Of a DNA stretch of 48,873 nucleotides, positions 1 through 7,707 are shown piece by piece (position 1 is the first letter of the stretch; each line of letters opens with the position of its first letter). Source of the DNA: an uncultured Lachnospiraceae bacterium (GTDB lineage Bacteria > Bacillota > Clostridia > Lachnospirales > Lachnospiraceae). Location of the stretch: assembly GCA_947169235.1 (NCBI GenBank), contig CAMVOY010000011.1:1-48873 (forward strand), read 5' to 3'. The notes under the pieces were generated by a model that saw nothing but the letters and a program-made list of their open reading frames with translations, did no database searches and was not told the DNA's origin. A program made the position numbers and the translations under genes.

Positions 1-719
1 TGAGCGCAGATATGAAGGGAGAGAAGGATCTTTTGACACTTCAGATCCGTGGGGACGGTCCCGGAAAGGGGCTTGTCGTGGCTGCTGACTCGATGGGTCA
101 CGTAAAGGGTTATCCGATCGAACCACTCGTGATCATACCGGCCAATGACAAAGGGAAGCTGGATGTACGCGGAGCGCTCGGTGCAGGTACGCTTGGTGTG
201 GTTTTTGACAGCGGATACGGAGAGCCGTATTCAAGTCAGATAGAATTGGTTTCAGGGGAGATCGCAGAGGATATCACATATTATTATGCTACATCCGAAC
301 AGACTCCGTCTTCCGTAGCACTCGGCGTCCTCATGAATAAAGACAATACCGTCGCCCAGGCAGGCGGTTATCTGATCCAGCTTCTGCCCGGAGTGGAGGA
401 TGCCGTCATTGATGATCTCGAGAAACGCCTGAAAGACACTCCGTCAGTTACGACTCTTTTAGCATCAGGCGAAGCTCCCGAGGATATAATCAGTGATATC
501 CTTAGGGACTTCTCACCGAAGTTTTCCGATGAAAAACAGGAGATATCCTTTTACTGCAACTGCTCTAAAGAGCGGGTACAAAAGGTCCTTATCAGTCTCG
601 GGAAAGATGAACTTAAAGATATGATCCGCGAGGGGAAGCCCACGGAGGTGCATTGTCATTTTTGTAACACTGATTATGTTTTTTCCGTAAAAGAACTAAT
701 GGATGTGGTAAACCACTAA
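1..719 (+). CDS. hslO: Hsp33 redox-regulated chaperone, 5' end cut off by the window
   Basis: Hsp33 is a cytoplasmic holdase chaperone that binds unfolding proteins when oxidative stress releases zinc from its C-terminal cysteines. The frame is open from base 3, and the first visible residues already match the N-terminal substrate-binding fold (QIRGDGPGKGLVVAADS), so the ATG at 12 is an internal Met and about 50 residues lie upstream. The four redox cysteines are intact near the C-terminus as a CxC (FYCNCSKERV) and a CxxC (CHFCNTDYVF). The conserved run EQTPSSVALGVLM and the glycine-rich AGGYLIQLLPG segment also fit the family. It ends 57 bases before the next gene, which has its own promoter-like sequence. 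Confidence 0.96.
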   Translation, partial: SADMKGEKDLLTLQIRGDGPGKGLVVAADSMGHVKGYPIEPLVIIPANDKGKLDVRGALGAGTLGVVFDSGYGEPYSSQIELVSGEIAEDITYYYATSEQTPSSVALGVLMNKDNTVAQAGGYLIQLLPGVEDAVIDDLEKRLKDTPSVTTLLASGEAPEDIISDILRDFSPKFSDEKQEISFYCNCSKERVQKVLISLGKDELKDMIREGKPTEVHCHFCNTDYVFSVKELMDVVNH

Positions 720-721
720 GA

Positions 722-751
722 CATATGGTATAAGGTAGTGGATACTGTAGT
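722..751 (+). promoter_or_regulatory. Extended -10 promoter, copy A of a duplicated promoter/leader
   Basis: TATAAG at 729-734 is preceded by TGG, giving an extended -10; no good -35 is visible. CTGTAGT follows ten bases later (745-751). The stretch from 722 is clearly similar to 3522-3575 upstream of the amidase gene, including the AGGTGTGCA just before the ATG. Confidence 0.55.
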
Positions 752-776
752 TGGTAAATCATTATGGAGGTGTGCA

Positions 777-1217
777 ATGAAAGAAAAAAGCTTCTATGGA
801 AGAGAGCAGGCTACGGTGCCTGCTATCACGGATGAATATCCCGGTATAGACAATCCTGTCACTTTATATGAAAGATTGAAACACATATGGTGTGAGTACA
901 CCTGCGCGCCCAGACTCCGTGAGGAATGGAGCGAGGAAAACATCACACTCGGACAGTGCTCGATAACTGCTTTTTTAGTGCAGGATATATTCGGCGGAAA
1001 GGTCTATGGTGTTTTACGTCCGGGCGGAAACTATCACTGCTATAACGATGTTGATGGTCATGTATTTGACCTTACCAGTGAGCAGTTCGGCGACGAGGTT
1101 CTCTCATATGAGGATAACCCGGAACAGTTTCGTGAGGTGCATTTTCAAAAGCTCGAAAAAAAAGAGCGGTATGAGTATTTGTGCAAAGAATTAAAAAAAG
1201 GTGGAATACCCTCTTAG
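777..1217 (+). CDS. YunG-like uncharacterised protein
   Basis: A 146-aa protein of unknown function resembling the Bacillus YunG family. The core is LGQCSITAFLVQDIFGG followed by a His-Cys-Tyr and a VFDLTSEQF segment. The ordered Cys (LGQC), His (YHCY) and Asp (VFDLT) recall papain/transglutaminase-like folds, but catalysis is only a guess. I chose the ATG at 777 because GGAGG lies at 766-770. A GTG at 738 would extend the frame by 13 residues, but it falls inside the promoter/leader sequence and has no ribosome site. The C-terminus is lysine-rich. It is single-copy here, between hslO and an HD-GYP gene, with no functional link evident. Confidence 0.75.
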   Translation: MKEKSFYGREQATVPAITDEYPGIDNPVTLYERLKHIWCEYTCAPRLREEWSEENITLGQCSITAFLVQDIFGGKVYGVLRPGGNYHCYNDVDGHVFDLTSEQFGDEVLSYEDNPEQFREVHFQKLEKKERYEYLCKELKKGGIPS

Positions 1218-1220
1218 ATT

Positions 1221-1241
1221 ATGATACAATAAAGTCTGTAT
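1221..1241 (+). promoter_or_regulatory. Possible extended -10 promoter for the HD-GYP gene
   Basis: TACAAT at 1225-1230 is preceded by TGA, an extended -10 arrangement, about 50 bases ahead of the chosen start. The -35 region is not convincing. Confidence 0.4.
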
Positions 1242-1279
1242 GACTTTAAATGATCGTAAAATGTTACGAAGGGGAAAGA

Positions 1280-3487
1280 ATGTTTAAAAAACTATCCGAA
1301 ACTTGGAACGACCTGAATCGGTCAATATACACCGGAAAAAGGTTGAAGGCAAATCTCAGAGCACTGACGATCGTCAGCTTGTTTACCGCGATACTGGGAT
1401 TTATACTTATCGTCTTGGATTTGATCGTAAAGGAATACGAGATGATCCTGCCCTCAGCCATAACTTTTCTGGCCGGAGTTATCTGTGCAATATTATCAGG
1501 GGTGCTCAAGCGCAGAAACCTTGCAATACTGGTACCGACGGCTTTTTGTTTCATTGCGTTTTCTTATTACGCCATTACCGGAGCTGCAGCAGGTACTGCC
1601 ATCCTCTGGTCTCTGTTATTGCCTATCGGAATGGGATATTTTGTCAGTGTTAAATACAGTATCTATCTGTCCGCATACTATATAATTCTATATTCGGTTT
1701 TGTTTTACAGCCCACTTCGTGAGTATGTAAAACCCTATTATTCAGATGGCCTTATGGCAAGATTTCCAATACTTTTTGCCAGTATGGCTATTTTTACCTC
1801 GATCGCGATGATACAGTATCACAGAAGTATCCTTTTTGAGATCGAGTACACTTTCAGATTGAATGAAGAGGTTAAAAAACAAACGGCTGTTGCCAAGGAG
1901 AGAGCTGAAAAGATAGAACAGATGTCTTTCCAGACCATTCAGACTCTGGCATATGCGATAGATGCCAAAGACCCATATACAAAAGCGCATTCGACGCGCG
2001 TGAGTTCATACTCCGTAAAGATCGCAGAAGCTTTGGGTTGGGATGAAGAAAGAGTTAATAATCTCAGGTATGCAGCATTGTTGCATGATATAGGAAAAAT
2101 AGGAGTTCCGGACTCTATCCTAAACAATCCGAAACGACTTCCGGAGGTTGAATACGAGATAATCAAATCCCATACGACCATGGGTGAGGAAATACTAAAG
2201 GGCAGAAGCAGTATTCCTGCTGCCGCAGATGTTGCACTCAGTCATCATGAACGTTATGACGGAACCGGTTATCCGAACGGCCTCAAGGGGAAAGAGATCT
2301 CTGAGGAGGCGAGGATAGTCGCGATAGCTGATGCTTTTGATGCAATGAATTCTGATCGTATATATCGTAAGGCATATAAAAATGATCATATAAGTCACGA
2401 GCTTATTAAGGAACGTGGGCGCCAGTTTGATCCTCATTTTGTGGATGTATTTATCAGGCTTTGGGACAGCGGTCAGCTCAATGATATCATGAGAGAGGAT
2501 AGCGCGGGAACGGATGAACCGACTGAGGTATCATCGGCACTTTTGCAGGAGGTTATGGAGTCGTTTGCTGCGCAAAATGCGGCTGATGAGATCGATGTCG
2601 CGACCGGTATTATGAGTCGAAATGCCGGTGAAAGTGCGATCGCTCATGAAATGAAAGAGAACGAAGGATGTTTTGTATTCTTCGATCTAGATAATCTGAA
2701 AAGGATAAACGATATAAACGGTCATGAGGCAGGCGATAGGGTTCTCCATATGGTTGGTGATACTCTCCTTGAGAATCAGAAAGGGAATATGTGCTGCAGA
2801 CTGGGCGGTGACGAGTTTATTCTTTTCATGAAGAATATATCAAAAGAAAATGCGGCATCTCAGATAGAAATAATACTTAGTGAATTTGAAAAAAAGAAAG
2901 AAGGCGATTCAACTGTTTCCATTGGTTCTCTGTCTGCCGGAGCCGTCATGTGTACGCCTGATGATGATTATGAAACGATATACAATAAAGCTGATAAGGC
3001 GCTGTACAGTATCAAACAAAACGGAAAAGACGGTTATGTTTTTTATACTGATGAACTCGAGGATTTCAGCAGTGAACGGGTGGATGTAAACAAGATGGTT
3101 TCTGCCATTGAAAACAGTGGAAGCTACAGAGGCGCTCTTGATGTTGAGTACAGAGAGTTTACCAAGCTGTATGAGTTTGTCGGAAAGATGGAAAAGCGAT
3201 TCGATCAGCAGTTCAGGCTTATCATGATCTCTCTTGATCCGGCACCGGGTGAAGAACTTCATGAGGAGGAGCTTGACCGGGCTATGTATTATATGGAACG
3301 GTCGATCCTGCAGGCTATCCGGGATGTTGATATTTTTACCAGGTACAATCGCCAACAGGTGCTGGTCATCCTTCTGGGAACGGATGAGTCAGGCGTAAAG
3401 AGCGCTGTCGATCGTATATTCCGTGGATTCTTTAAAATGAATGGAAGCGGCAGATTCTCACCATCTTATACGGTGGTTGAGAAGTGA
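1280..3487 (+). CDS. Membrane HD-GYP / GGDEF cyclic-di-GMP signalling protein
   Basis: A 735-aa membrane protein predicted to make and/or break cyclic di-GMP. About six hydrophobic segments fill residues 20-185, then a short coiled linker. The HD-GYP phosphodiesterase domain (about 215-385) has its full motif set: TKAHSTRV, LLHDIGKIGVPD, HHERYDGTGYPNG and AIADAFDAM. A GGDEF domain (about 440-590) keeps FFDLDNLKRIND and RLGGDEF, with no RxxD inhibitory site just upstream. The last 130 residues look like a second, degenerate GGDEF (TRYNRQQVLVILLG) without the signature. I chose ATG 1280 because AAGGGGAAAGA precedes it; ATG 1250 lacks a ribosome site. Whether both activities operate cannot be told from sequence. 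Confidence 0.93.
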   Translation: MFKKLSETWNDLNRSIYTGKRLKANLRALTIVSLFTAILGFILIVLDLIVKEYEMILPSAITFLAGVICAILSGVLKRRNLAILVPTAFCFIAFSYYAITGAAAGTAILWSLLLPIGMGYFVSVKYSIYLSAYYIILYSVLFYSPLREYVKPYYSDGLMARFPILFASMAIFTSIAMIQYHRSILFEIEYTFRLNEEVKKQTAVAKERAEKIEQMSFQTIQTLAYAIDAKDPYTKAHSTRVSSYSVKIAEALGWDEERVNNLRYAALLHDIGKIGVPDSILNNPKRLPEVEYEIIKSHTTMGEEILKGRSSIPAAADVALSHHERYDGTGYPNGLKGKEISEEARIVAIADAFDAMNSDRIYRKAYKNDHISHELIKERGRQFDPHFVDVFIRLWDSGQLNDIMREDSAGTDEPTEVSSALLQEVMESFAAQNAADEIDVATGIMSRNAGESAIAHEMKENEGCFVFFDLDNLKRINDINGHEAGDRVLHMVGDTLLENQKGNMCCRLGGDEFILFMKNISKENAASQIEIILSEFEKKKEGDSTVSIGSLSAGAVMCTPDDDYETIYNKADKALYSIKQNGKDGYVFYTDELEDFSSERVDVNKMVSAIENSGSYRGALDVEYREFTKLYEFVGKMEKRFDQQFRLIMISLDPAPGEELHEEELDRAMYYMERSILQAIRDVDIFTRYNRQQVLVILLGTDESGVKSAVDRIFRGFFKMNGSGRFSPSYTVVEK

Positions 3488-3521
3488 TGAAGAGGTATAA
3501 AAGTTGTGGCATAATACCGGA

Positions 3522-3575
3522 TCATATGGTATAATGTAACAGATTCTGTGGTTGGCTTTTCTTGTGCAGGTGTGC
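3522..3575 (+). promoter_or_regulatory. Extended -10 promoter and leader of the amidase operon, copy B
   Basis: TGG-TATAAT (-10 at 3530-3535) forms a strong extended -10. CTGTGGT follows at 3546-3552, ten bases downstream. A TTGTGG at 3504-3509 would be a -35 with a spacer of 20, too long to be convincing. It is near-identical over the first ~37 bases to the sequence at 722 ahead of the YunG-like gene. Confidence 0.6.
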
Positions 3576-3620
3576 ATGAAAAACTTTATGCCGGATAATA
3601 GGAGTAAAGACTATGAATAG
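3576..3620 (+). other. Possible 14-codon leader ORF overlapping the amidase start
   Basis: ATG at 3576 follows AGGTG and opens a 14-codon frame (MKNFMPDNRSKDYE) that stops at TAG 3618-3620, overlapping the amidase ATG at 3613 in another frame. The ribosome site is only about 4 bases from the ATG. In promoter copy A the same AGGTGTGCA directly serves the YunG-like gene, so this frame could be a relic of that leader or a coupling device. Confidence 0.25.
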
Positions 3621-4512
3621 TACTTACAGAAAAGAGTTGATACGATCGATCTGTTCACTCACACTCGCTATGTCTTTGGTGGGTACAAGCATGGGAAATG
3701 CGGACATAGCAAGAGCTGATACAGTAAAGACTACATACGTAAAGACCAAAGTAAAGCTTAAATCCAAGTGGAAATACGCAAAGAATTCAAAGATAAAAAG
3801 CGGGAAAGCCATACTCTATACCGTCACCTCATCAAATGCCAAAAACATAACGGTATGTATAAATGCCGGTCACGGAACAAAGGGAGGCGAGAGTGTGAAG
3901 ACTCTGTGCCATCCGGATGGCAGCCCGAAGATCATCAGCGGCAGCACCAAGGCAGGAGCGATCTATGCTGTTGCCGTAGCCGGCGGGATGAGCTTTAAGA
4001 ACGGAACGAGCGAGTACGCAGCTACACTCAAGGTGGCAAAGAAAGCAAGAAAGCTTCTTTTGGATAAGGGATACAATGTTCTTATGATCCGCGAGAAGAG
4101 CGACGTCCAGCTTGATAATATTGCTCGTACTTTGATCGCAAATCATTACGCTGACTGTCATATAGCGATCCACTACGACGATGATGGTTTGTCGTACGAC
4201 AAGGGATGCTTTTTCTGCAGCATTCCAAACAGTAAAAGCTACAAGAACATGGAGCCAGTCAAATCTCATTGGAAGGAGCATATGAAGCTCGGTAAAAAGG
4301 CAGTTGCCGGACTTGTTAAGGCCGGTATTAAAAAGATGGGAAATGGAACACTGGCTATGGATCTGACGCAGACATCATACAGTACTGTTCCGTCGATAGA
4401 TCTCGAGGTCGGAAATCAGTGCTCAGATCTTTCATCTAAAACAATAAAAAAAGTAGCAAAAGGAATTTGCTATGGAGTAGATAAATTCTTCAAGGCTTAT
4501 CCGGTCCACTGA
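3613..4512 (+). CDS. Secreted N-acetylmuramoyl-L-alanine amidase (Amidase_3)
   Basis: Cleaves the amide bond between muramic acid and the stem peptide of peptidoglycan, outside the membrane. The 299-aa product starts with a signal peptide (charged start, hydrophobic SLTLAMSLVGTS, small residues near 30-37). The zinc hydrolase domain covers about 78-299. Likely ligands and catalytic residues are His87 (INAGHGTKGG), Glu134 (TSEYAAT), His187 (IAIHYDDD) and Glu265 (SIDLEVG). No cell-wall binding repeats are attached; residues 37-75 are a lysine-rich linker. AGGAG at 3600-3604 sets the start. The STAS-kinase gene follows 29 bases later with no promoter visible, so cotranscription is likely. The substrate-facing loop is larger than in minimal family members. 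Confidence 0.88.
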   Translation: MNSTYRKELIRSICSLTLAMSLVGTSMGNADIARADTVKTTYVKTKVKLKSKWKYAKNSKIKSGKAILYTVTSSNAKNITVCINAGHGTKGGESVKTLCHPDGSPKIISGSTKAGAIYAVAVAGGMSFKNGTSEYAATLKVAKKARKLLLDKGYNVLMIREKSDVQLDNIARTLIANHYADCHIAIHYDDDGLSYDKGCFFCSIPNSKSYKNMEPVKSHWKEHMKLGKKAVAGLVKAGIKKMGNGTLAMDLTQTSYSTVPSIDLEVGNQCSDLSSKTIKKVAKGICYGVDKFFKAYPVH

Positions 4513-4541
4513 TATATAATAAAAAAAGAGGAGAGAAGCAA

Positions 4542-5729
4542 ATGAAAACAGAAAAAAATGAAAATGTTATAACCATTTATCTCGAGGGAAGGATTGACTC
4601 CACAAACGCACCCGATATTGACAATGAGATCATGGATACCCTGTCGCAGAACGAGGGGGCGGTTCCCGTGTTTGACGCATCGGGCCTTGAGTATATCTCG
4701 AGTGCCGGACTCCGCGTGCTGATGAAGGTCAGAAAGACATTGGAACAGCCGGTCGATGTAGTAGAAGTTTCATCAGAGATTAATGACATTTTCGAGACCA
4801 CAGGTTTTACAGATCTTCTGAATGTGAAAAAGAAGCTGAAGGAGATATCTGTCGATGGCCTTGAGCTGATCGGAGCAGGCGGTTATGGAAGTGTGTACAG
4901 GATAGATGATGAGACGATCGTTAAGGTTTATCATGAAGGTGTGTCGAGAGACTTTGTTGAGAGTGAGAAGGAGTCTTCTAAGGATGCATTTAAGTTCGGA
5001 ATACCGACTGCCATTTCCTTTAACACTGTTAAAGTTGGAAGTCAGTACGGTGTGATCTACGAGCTTTTTAATGCAAAGACTATGGCGCAGCTGATAACTG
5101 ATGATCCGTCGAGACTGCAGGAGCTCGGTGTAAAGATGGCGCTGAAACTGAAGGAACTCCATCAGATCGAAGTGCCGGCTGACAAGGGTTTCGCTGATCG
5201 AAAGGATATCCTAAGGGACTTTATTTCTCAGCTCGCAGGAGTGCTTACCGCGGATGAGATCGGAAAGATGAATGCCCTGCTCGATAGCATACCGGACAGA
5301 AATACATTTTTACATGGTGATTATAATTCAAAAAATATCATGCTCCAGGATGATGAGATTCTTTTGATCGATCTTGGTGATGCTGCGTACGGACATCCGA
5401 TATTTGATGTCGCTATGCTGATGCTTGCTTACGTCGTTCTTCCGAACAGTCAGGTACTTGATGAAAAATCACGTCGCCATCTGCTCGGCTTTGACCCTGA
5501 GCTCGCTCCGAAAATGTGGGGTACTATGTGTGGAACGTATTTCGGCGTGCAGTCACCTGAGGAGATTGAAGCCATAACAAAACAGATAATGCCTCTTGTG
5601 TTTTTCTACGTTGCTTTCCAGGGATTTACTACCGGAAGGGCAACGCCTGAGGTCACCGCGCAGCATATCATCAGAGAGAAGCTGATGCCTCTTCTGGATG
5701 CAGGCGTACAGTTGAAGCTTGATTTTTGA
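4542..5729 (+). CDS. STAS domain fused to an APH-like kinase
   Basis: A cytoplasmic two-domain protein of 395 aa. Residues 1-100 are a STAS (anti-sigma-factor-antagonist) domain with GLEYISSAGLRVLMK; the adjacent serines 53-54 match the phosphorylated site of SpoIIAA-type proteins. Residues 105-395 form a kinase of the aminoglycoside/choline phosphotransferase type: glycine loop GAGGYGSVYR near 111, lysine in IVKVYH, catalytic HGDYNSKNIM at 258, and metal-binding LIDLGDAAYG at 277. All key residues are present, so it should be active. The substrate is unknown; it might phosphorylate its own STAS domain, a partner, or a small molecule. The phosphatase gene starts 14 bases after its stop, suggesting opposing activities. 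Confidence 0.87.
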   Translation: MKTEKNENVITIYLEGRIDSTNAPDIDNEIMDTLSQNEGAVPVFDASGLEYISSAGLRVLMKVRKTLEQPVDVVEVSSEINDIFETTGFTDLLNVKKKLKEISVDGLELIGAGGYGSVYRIDDETIVKVYHEGVSRDFVESEKESSKDAFKFGIPTAISFNTVKVGSQYGVIYELFNAKTMAQLITDDPSRLQELGVKMALKLKELHQIEVPADKGFADRKDILRDFISQLAGVLTADEIGKMNALLDSIPDRNTFLHGDYNSKNIMLQDDEILLIDLGDAAYGHPIFDVAMLMLAYVVLPNSQVLDEKSRRHLLGFDPELAPKMWGTMCGTYFGVQSPEEIEAITKQIMPLVFFYVAFQGFTTGRATPEVTAQHIIREKLMPLLDAGVQLKLDF

Positions 5730-5743
5730 GTGTGAGGTAGTCT

Positions 5744-6562
5744 ATGGAGCAGAGTATAAATCTAAGCAGTGTCGGGAATGCCCGTGAGTTAGGTGGTCTC
5801 GAGGTTGCAGGACAAGTGATAAAAAAGGGTTGCCTTTTGCGCACTGCAGCGCTCTCGGAATTATCGAAGGAAGATTCGGTTATACTTGAAAAAGAGTACC
5901 ATGTGTTCGCTATAGTGGATCTTCGCATGAGCTTAGAGAGACATGTTACGCCCGATCCTGTTATCCCCGGAGCGAAGAATCTGTTTCTGCCCGTGATGGA
6001 GGGGGAGGATTACGACGATTTTGATGAGGAGACTGCAAGAATGCTCACAGATCCGAATGCGGATCGTTTCGAGTTGATCAAAAAGTCTTATGATATGGGA
6101 ATGATGGGGGATGACCTCTATGTGGATTTCCTTTTTTCTGATAGAGGAAAGGCGGCCTACGGAGCATTTTTCAAATGTCTTTTAGAATTACCGGAGGGTC
6201 GCTCAGTCCTGTGGCACTGTACGGACGGAAAAGATCGTACAGGGGTCGCGTCTATGCTGATACTTACAGCGTTAGGTGCGGATAGAGAAACGATCTTAAA
6301 GGACTATATGTTGACGAATAAATACAATGAAAAGAAGCTCAAGATGGCTGAAGCCAGCCTCAAGCATGCGCCTATACCTGATGATCTGAAAGAGCTTGCG
6401 TTGTTCGGCGCAGGTGCTGTGATCGAGAGGTATATGACGAACGCTATGGATGCCATGACTGAGCGATGCGGCTCGCCTATGGAGTACCTGTCGACAGAGC
6501 TTGGTGTCGGTGTTGACGAAATAGAAAAGCTACGTAATAAGTTTCTTTCTACCCATGGCTGA
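5744..6562 (+). CDS. Cys-based protein phosphatase of the Tyr/Ser phosphatase-3 type
   Basis: A 272-aa cytoplasmic phosphatase of the Y_phosphatase3 / dual-specificity class. It opens with the family motif NARELGGLEVAG and LLRTAALSEL, and its active-site loop is HCTDGKDRTG with nucleophile Cys159 and phosphate-binding Arg165. A general-acid Asp is probably in the DLRMSLERHVTPDP region or the loop near VDFL. No signal peptide is seen. It is the last gene of the operon starting with the amidase, and its pairing with the STAS-kinase suggests it reverses that kinase's phosphorylation; related enzymes also act on phosphoinositides, so the substrate is open. GAGGTAG ahead of the ATG serves as ribosome site. 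A 6-bp hairpin straddles its stop codon (6559-6577). Confidence 0.88.
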   Translation: MEQSINLSSVGNARELGGLEVAGQVIKKGCLLRTAALSELSKEDSVILEKEYHVFAIVDLRMSLERHVTPDPVIPGAKNLFLPVMEGEDYDDFDEETARMLTDPNADRFELIKKSYDMGMMGDDLYVDFLFSDRGKAAYGAFFKCLLELPEGRSVLWHCTDGKDRTGVASMLILTALGADRETILKDYMLTNKYNEKKLKMAEASLKHAPIPDDLKELALFGAGAVIERYMTNAMDAMTERCGSPMEYLSTELGVGVDEIEKLRNKFLSTHG

Positions 6563-6668
6563 CTAAGCACAAGTCAGTGTAAACGAAGAGGGGGTTGCGA
6601 AGCTCGGAGATATCAAGGACCTTGCTAACTCATAATAAAACATTTTCATAAATGGTGGTTGATCTAAA

Positions 6669-6699
6669 GAAAAAAGCCCTGTGAGCCGGGGCTTTTTTC
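6669..6699 (+). terminator. Rho-independent terminator after the phosphatase operon
   Basis: A perfect 11-bp stem (GAAAAAAGCCC with GGGCTTTTTTC) and a 9-base loop, with the U-tract inside the 3' arm. It sits 107 bases after the phosphatase stop and only 4 bases before the next promoter. Because the A-run mirrors the T-run, it could work in both directions. Bases 6578-6668 hold nothing I can identify. Confidence 0.9.
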
Positions 6700-6703
6700 T
6701 TGC

Positions 6704-6732
6704 TTGACAAACAGCGTAAAACTGTCTACAAT
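6704..6732 (+). promoter_or_regulatory. Promoter of the LRR-VWA-MoxR-TIR operon
   Basis: TTGACA (6704-6709), a 17-base spacer, then TACAAT (6727-6732): a near-consensus vegetative promoter. It lies inside the 5' end of the longest open frame, which shows that the frame's upstream TTG codon is not the real start. Confidence 0.85.
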
Positions 6733-6772
6733 CGATGTTGCAAAGGATGTTTTGAAAGAATATGGTGGAGCT

Positions 6773-7672
6773 ATGAGGTTTGAGTACAGAGAAGTATCAG
6801 ACGGCATATCTATAGATGCTGTTTACGGGGATATCGGTGAGGTCGTAATCCCCGATATGATAGACGGAAAACCTGTCAGGGAGATATCAGCCTACGCTTT
6901 TTCCGGTAAGGATATTAATCCTGATGATGGTGACGGGATAGAGTTCAGACTTGCAGGAGATGTGCTTAAGTCCGTCACGCTTCCTGATACCCTGGAAAAA
7001 ATAGGCGAACTGTGTTTTTATCAGTGCTATGATCTGAAGTCAATATCACTTCCGAATACCGCTATAGAGATCGGAAGTGATGCTTTTATGAACTGCAAAA
7101 AGCTTGATACTCTTTTTATACGGGGAAGTGTAAAAGAACCGTCTTCTTTGAGACAGATCCTGCTCCAGAGGACATCTGCCACGGATGTGTGGTTTGATGA
7201 TGCTGCGATTCATTTTTCTGAGTACTCTGAAAAGTATGACCTTATCGGACCTGCACATATATTTGAGTTAAATATAGAGGGAGAAGGGTTTAGAGCCAGG
7301 AAGTGTTTTGACGGTGATGTGTTTGATGTAGGGATGTATGATACCGTTTTTGAAAAAGCGAAGGATACTGAGGATGAAAAGACACTTTGCAAGACGGCGG
7401 CGCTTAGGCTGTCAAGGCCTGCAGGGCTTACCGATGAGATAAAAGAAAGCTATCTGGATTATCTTTTATCTCATATGGATGTCTATCTGGATGATGTGAT
7501 AAAGCATAGGGATCTGTCGCTGATAGAGGGACTCGGAAGAGAAGGTTTTTTATCTGATGAAACAGTAGCTATTGCACTGAAAAAGATGACCGCCGCAAGG
7601 TGGACGGAAGGTGTAGCGAAACTTCTTGCGTGGAAGAGTGAGTGGGGTAAATGTAATCTCTGCGTGATGTAA
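6773..7672 (+). CDS. BspA-like leucine-rich-repeat protein
   Basis: A 299-aa protein without signal peptide or membrane segment, so probably cytoplasmic. Residues about 10-115 hold BspA/LRR_5-type repeats (VVIPDMIDGKPVREISAYAF, LKSVTLPDTLEKIGELCF, LKSISLPNTAIEIGSDAF). The last ~110 residues are helical, with short repeated units resembling ankyrin-like C-terminal regions (YLDYLLSH, LIEGLGREGFLSDE, VAKLLAWK). ATG 6773 is chosen because GGTGGAG lies 4-10 bases upstream and the promoter overlaps the longer frame. It is first in an operon with a VWA-like protein, a MoxR ATPase and a TIR protein; LRRs usually bind ligands, so a recognition or adaptor role is inferred. Codons are richer in AGA/AGG than in the ribosomal-type genes here. 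Confidence 0.8.
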   Translation: MRFEYREVSDGISIDAVYGDIGEVVIPDMIDGKPVREISAYAFSGKDINPDDGDGIEFRLAGDVLKSVTLPDTLEKIGELCFYQCYDLKSISLPNTAIEIGSDAFMNCKKLDTLFIRGSVKEPSSLRQILLQRTSATDVWFDDAAIHFSEYSEKYDLIGPAHIFELNIEGEGFRARKCFDGDVFDVGMYDTVFEKAKDTEDEKTLCKTAALRLSRPAGLTDEIKESYLDYLLSHMDVYLDDVIKHRDLSLIEGLGREGFLSDETVAIALKKMTAARWTEGVAKLLAWKSEWGKCNLCVM

Positions 7673-7707
7673 ATATGCATCTATGTAGTATAGGCTGATG
7701 GAGAAAT

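Noticed and set aside
12-14. ATG at 12 as the true start of hslO
   Set aside because: The frame is open to the window edge and the first residues already lie inside the Hsp33 fold, so the gene is cut by the window.
6704-6772. Longer LRR protein starting at the TTG at 6704
   Set aside because: This stretch contains a near-consensus promoter, and ATG 6773 has a proper ribosome site.
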